Positions 18,766-21,255 of a stretch of DNA of 21,255 bases are shown here, in pieces (the stretch's first letter is position 1; every line of letters begins with the position of its first letter). The notes beneath the pieces are model-generated. The model worked only from the letters and a program-made list of their open reading frames with translations, did not search any database and was not told the origin of the DNA. The translations under genes and the position numbers were made by a program. Source of the DNA: Pseudomonadota bacterium (GTDB taxonomy: Bacteria; Pseudomonadota; Alphaproteobacteria; Reyranellales; Reyranellaceae); assembly GCA_023436825.1 (NCBI GenBank), contig JAEZHS010000421.1, forward strand, positions 1 through 21,255. Direction: 5' to 3'.

Positions 18766-18794
18766 AATTCACGGGTTCGGGGGCACCCTAACAA
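18766..18794 (-). promoter_or_regulatory. Putative gltA promoter
   Basis: On the minus strand, TTGTTA (complement of 18789-18794) is followed after exactly 17 nt by TGAATT (complement of 18766-18771). It lies in the 83-nt gap between the EamA gene stop and gltA. Transcription would begin about 12 nt before the gltA ATG, leaving a very short leader. The -35 box is good and the -10 box is moderate. Confidence 0.35.
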
Positions 18795-18829
18795 GCCCCC
18801 TCCGGAGGCGCAATTGTGCAAGCCGGCCG

Positions 18830-19711
18830 CTATTTCGCGGCCCGCAGCAGCCCTGCGATCCGCCCGTCGATCAGCGCCAGACCGATCCCGATCAGGGCCA
18901 TGCCGGCGAAGTGCCTGGGTTCGAGCCGCTCGCCCAGCACCGTCGCACCCAAAAGGATGGCGGTGACCGGGATCAGGAATGTAACAAGCAGAAGATTGGT
19001 GGCGCCGGCGACCGCAAGGATGCGGAAATAGAGGACGTAGGCCAGCGCCGTCGAGAGCAGCGCAAGGCCGGCCAGCGCCAGGCAGACCGCGAACGACGGC
19101 GTGGCGGGCAGCAGCCATGGCTGGTCCACGATCAACATGATCGGAAGAATCAACACTGCACTGGCCGTGACTTGTCCGGCCGCAGCCTCGGTCGGAGCGA
19201 TACCGATGCGCCGGAAACGCCGGCCATAGACGCCCGCGAAGGCATAGGAGAGGGCGGCCGCGAGGCAGGCTGCCTGACCCCACAGACCGCCATCACCGGC
19301 CAGCGCGGCCGGGCCGATCAGCACGACGACGCCCAGAAGGCCCGTCAGCAGGGCCACGGTCTTGGCGCCGTCGATCTTCTCGTCTGATGTGAGAAAGTGA
19401 GCGACGATCAGGGTGAAGAGCGGCGTCGTGGCGTTGAGGATCGAGGCGAGGCCGGAGGCGATCTCGGTCTGGCCCCAGAAGATCAGGCTGAACGGGAGCG
19501 CGTTGTTCAGGAAGCCCATGGCGAAATAGGCAGGCCACGGAGCGTCGCGTCGCGGCGGCACGATCAGCGCGAGGATCAGCGCCGCCAGCGTCACCCGCAC
19601 GAACACAACGGTGAACGGGCCGAGCTCACCCAGCGCCACCTTGGCGAAGAAGAACGAGCCGCCCCACAGGACCGAGAGCGAGAGCAGCCAGAGCCAAACG
19701 CGCAACGCCAT
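18830..19711 (-). CDS. EamA/DMT-superfamily permease
   Basis: Inner-membrane transporter of the drug/metabolite transporter superfamily, 293 aa. It has two EamA repeats of about five helices each, ten membrane segments in all. Family features: the start WLLSLSVLWGGSFFFAKVAL, the PFTVVFVRVTLAAL second helix, a NATTPLFTLIVAHFLTSDE segment closing the first repeat, and LIPVTAILLGATVLGE near the end of the second. Members export amino acids, nucleotides or drugs; no substrate can be inferred here. It lies 33 nt downstream of gltX on the same strand and may share its transcript. The ribosome-binding site is poor. Confidence 0.93.
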   Translation of the reverse strand: MALRVWLWLLSLSVLWGGSFFFAKVALGELGPFTVVFVRVTLAALILALIVPPRRDAPWPAYFAMGFLNNALPFSLIFWGQTEIASGLASILNATTPLFTLIVAHFLTSDEKIDGAKTVALLTGLLGVVVLIGPAALAGDGGLWGQAACLAAALSYAFAGVYGRRFRRIGIAPTEAAAGQVTASAVLILPIMLIVDQPWLLPATPSFAVCLALAGLALLSTALAYVLYFRILAVAGATNLLLVTFLIPVTAILLGATVLGERLEPRHFAGMALIGIGLALIDGRIAGLLRAAK

Positions 19712-19744
19712 CGCGGCAGTGTGCCGGGCGGCGCGGCATCGGCT

Positions 19745-21148
19745 CTATCCGCCGGCGGCCAGCAATCTTTTCCTGGTCTCGGCGGGCCCCAGGATGGCGA
19801 CGACCTCGAAGATGCCGGGCGACGCCGTCGATCCGGTGAGGGCGACGCGCAACGGCTGGGCGACCTGGCCGAGCTTCACGTTCTCGGCCTCGGCGAAGCG
19901 GCGCACGGCCTCCTCGAGCGGCTTCTCGCTCCAGTCCGAGACGCCATCGAAAGCGGCCGCCAGGCGGGCGAGCAGCGCCTTGCTGTCGGGCGTGAGCTGG
20001 GCGCGTGCCTTGTCATCGGCGATCGGCGGTGCGCCGTCGCTGGCGTAGAAGACGAGGCTGTCGGAGAGCTCGATCACGGTACGCGACCGCTGCTTGACGC
20101 CGTTCAGGCCGCGCTCGATGCGCGTCATGCCCGCCTGGTCGATCGCGCGGCCGAGCTTCAGCTCTATGCGCGGCAACACCAGCGGCAGAAGCTCGGCGTC
20201 GGGCGCCTCGCGCAGATAGTGGGCGTTGAGATTGGTGAGCTTCACCGTGTCGAAGCGCGACGGCGAGCGGCCGACGCCCGGCAGGTCGAACCACTCGATC
20301 GCCTGCCTGGTCGAGATGATCTCGTCGTCGCCATGGCCCCAGCCCAGTCGCAGCAGGTAGTTGCGCAGCGCTTCAGGCAAGTAGCCCATGTCGCGATAGG
20401 CGTCGACGCCGAGCGCGCCGTGGCGCTTGCTGAGCTTGGCGCCGTCGGCCCCATGGATCAGCGGGATGTGGGCATAGACCGGCTCGGGCCAGCCCATGGC
20501 CTTGATGATCTGCAATTGCCGAAAGGCGTTGTTGAGATGGTCGTCGCCGCGGATCACGTGCGTGACGCCCATGTCGTAGTCGTCGACCACGACCGCGTGC
20601 ATGTAGGTCGGCGTGCCGTCGGCGCGCAGCAGGATCATGTCGTCGAGCTGGCCGTTCTCGACCTTGACCTCGCCCTGCACGGCATCCTGGATCACCGTCT
20701 GGCCGCTCTGTGGCGCCTTCAGCCGGATGACCGGCGCCACGCCCGGCGGTGCGTCCTTCGGGTCGCGGTCGCGCCAGCGGCCGTCATAGCGCAGCGGCAC
20801 GCCGGCGCGGCGCTGGGCGGCGCGCATCTCCTCGAGTTCCTGGGGAGAGGCGTAGCAGTAGTAGGCCTTGCCGTCGGCCAGCATCTGGCGCGCGACCTCG
20901 ACGTGCCGCTCGGCGCGCGGGAACTGGTAGATGACGTCGCCATCCCAATCGAGGCCAAGCCACGACAGCCCGTCGAGAATGGCCTCGACGGCCGCCGGCG
21001 TCGAACGCGCGCGGTCGGTATCCTCGATGCGTAGCAGGTACTTGCCGCCGTGATGGCGGGCGTACAGCCAGTTGAAGAGCGCCGTGCGCGCACCGCCAAT
21101 GTGAAGGAATCCGGTGGGCGAGGGGGCGAAGCGGGTGACGACGGTCAT
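19745..21148 (-). CDS. gltX: Glutamate-tRNA ligase
   Basis: Class I aminoacyl-tRNA synthetase that charges tRNA-Glu (and in many alphaproteobacteria also mischarges tRNA-Gln, later amidated by GatCAB); 467 aa. The HIGH motif appears as HIGG at residues 16-19 within [22 protein letters not shown]. The KMSKS motif appears as KLSKR from residue 238. [12 protein letters not shown] and [10 protein letters not shown] are further GluRS signatures. The C-terminal anticodon-binding half is complete. Alphaproteobacteria often carry two gltX paralogues, and which tRNA this copy charges cannot be settled from sequence alone. The start is ATG at 21148 with a weak ribosome-binding site. Confidence 0.97.
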   Translation of the reverse strand: MTVVTRFAPSPTGFLHIGGARTALFNWLYARHHGGKYLLRIEDTDRARSTPAAVEAILDGLSWLGLDWDGDVIYQFPRAERHVEVARQMLADGKAYYCYASPQELEEMRAAQRRAGVPLRYDGRWRDRDPKDAPPGVAPVIRLKAPQSGQTVIQDAVQGEVKVENGQLDDMILLRADGTPTYMHAVVVDDYDMGVTHVIRGDDHLNNAFRQLQIIKAMGWPEPVYAHIPLIHGADGAKLSKRHGALGVDAYRDMGYLPEALRNYLLRLGWGHGDDEIISTRQAIEWFDLPGVGRSPSRFDTVKLTNLNAHYLREAPDAELLPLVLPRIELKLGRAIDQAGMTRIERGLNGVKQRSRTVIELSDSLVFYASDGAPPIADDKARAQLTPDSKALLARLAAAFDGVSDWSEKPLEEAVRRFAEAENVKLGQVAQPLRVALTGSTASPGIFEVVAILGPAETRKRLLAAGG

Positions 21149-21216
21149 GACCTAGAAGGGGGCATTGTTCAGGGGGCGCGCGGGTTTTGCCGCATTTCGG
21201 CCGAAAAAGCGCGCCG

Positions 21217-21245
21217 TAGGTAGGCGAGCGTCCCTGCACTGTCAA
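21217..21245 (-). promoter_or_regulatory. Putative gltX promoter
   Basis: On the minus strand a perfect TTGACA (complement of 21240-21245) is followed after 17 nt by TACCTA (complement of 21217-21222), a poor -10 box. Transcription would start about 60 nt before gltX. The leader contains a perfect 12-nt palindrome, TTTCGGCCGAAA (21195-21206), which might be a protein-binding site or hairpin. The -35 match and spacing are the only real support. Confidence 0.42.
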
Positions 21246-21255
21246 ACAACGGAAC

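Noticed and set aside
18799..18808. Palindrome CCTCCGGAGG between the permease gene and gltA, considered as a terminator
   Set aside because: The stem is too short to leave a workable loop, and no U-tract follows on either strand.
19397..21034. Plus-strand open frame of 545 codons opposite gltX and the permease gene
   Set aside because: It is antisense to two well-supported genes and shows only codon-bias-driven composition.

Overview
The window is a GC-rich stretch of an alphaproteobacterial chromosome, made up almost entirely of core housekeeping genes. The gene order rpsB-tsf-pyrH-frr-uppS-cdsA-dxr-rseP-bamA-(lpxD)-fabZ, with dnaE upstream and gltA/gltX downstream, is the classic alphaproteobacterial arrangement. 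Several details recall the Rhodospirillales or Reyranella-like lineages: an orphan Bug-type binding protein, a large two-PDZ RseP and the gltA/gltX neighbourhood. That placement is inference, since no 16S or other marker is present.

Layout, left to right. Positions 1-254 hold no convincing gene and probably carry the dnaE upstream region. dnaE (replicative polymerase alpha subunit) overlaps a DUF72 gene by 4 nt. A secreted Bug-family (TctC-like) solute-binding protein without transporter genes follows. After a 195-nt leader with hairpins comes the long plus-strand translation, isoprenoid and envelope cluster: rpsB, tsf, pyrH, frr, uppS, cdsA, dxr, rseP, bamA and fabZ. The frr/uppS/cdsA/dxr section is tightly overlapped and probably co-transcribed. 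Next come a glyoxalase I gene and an overlapping gene for a small secreted Cache/PAS-like protein. The right part is on the minus strand: gltX, an EamA/DMT permease gene, gltA and a 66-codon gene for a small single-pass membrane protein.

How the genes fit together: tsf, rpsB and frr serve translation, and pyrH supplies UDP. dxr (MEP pathway) makes isoprenoid precursors that uppS converts to undecaprenyl diphosphate, the cell-wall lipid carrier. cdsA activates phosphatidate for phospholipids. rseP and bamA serve envelope proteolysis and outer-membrane protein assembly. fabZ serves fatty-acid elongation.

The most notable feature is an absence. lpxD should lie between bamA and fabZ, and lpxA-lpxI-lpxB should follow fabZ, but none is in the window. 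bamA and fabZ are 16 nt apart. The fabZ-gloA gap instead holds a 126-nt element with two long imperfect hairpins enclosed by short terminal inverted repeats. A second dispersed-repeat-like palindrome lies between rpsB and tsf. I found no phage, defence, CRISPR, tRNA/rRNA or transposase genes, and no convincing new multigene system. No gene-free stretch exceeds 300 nt.
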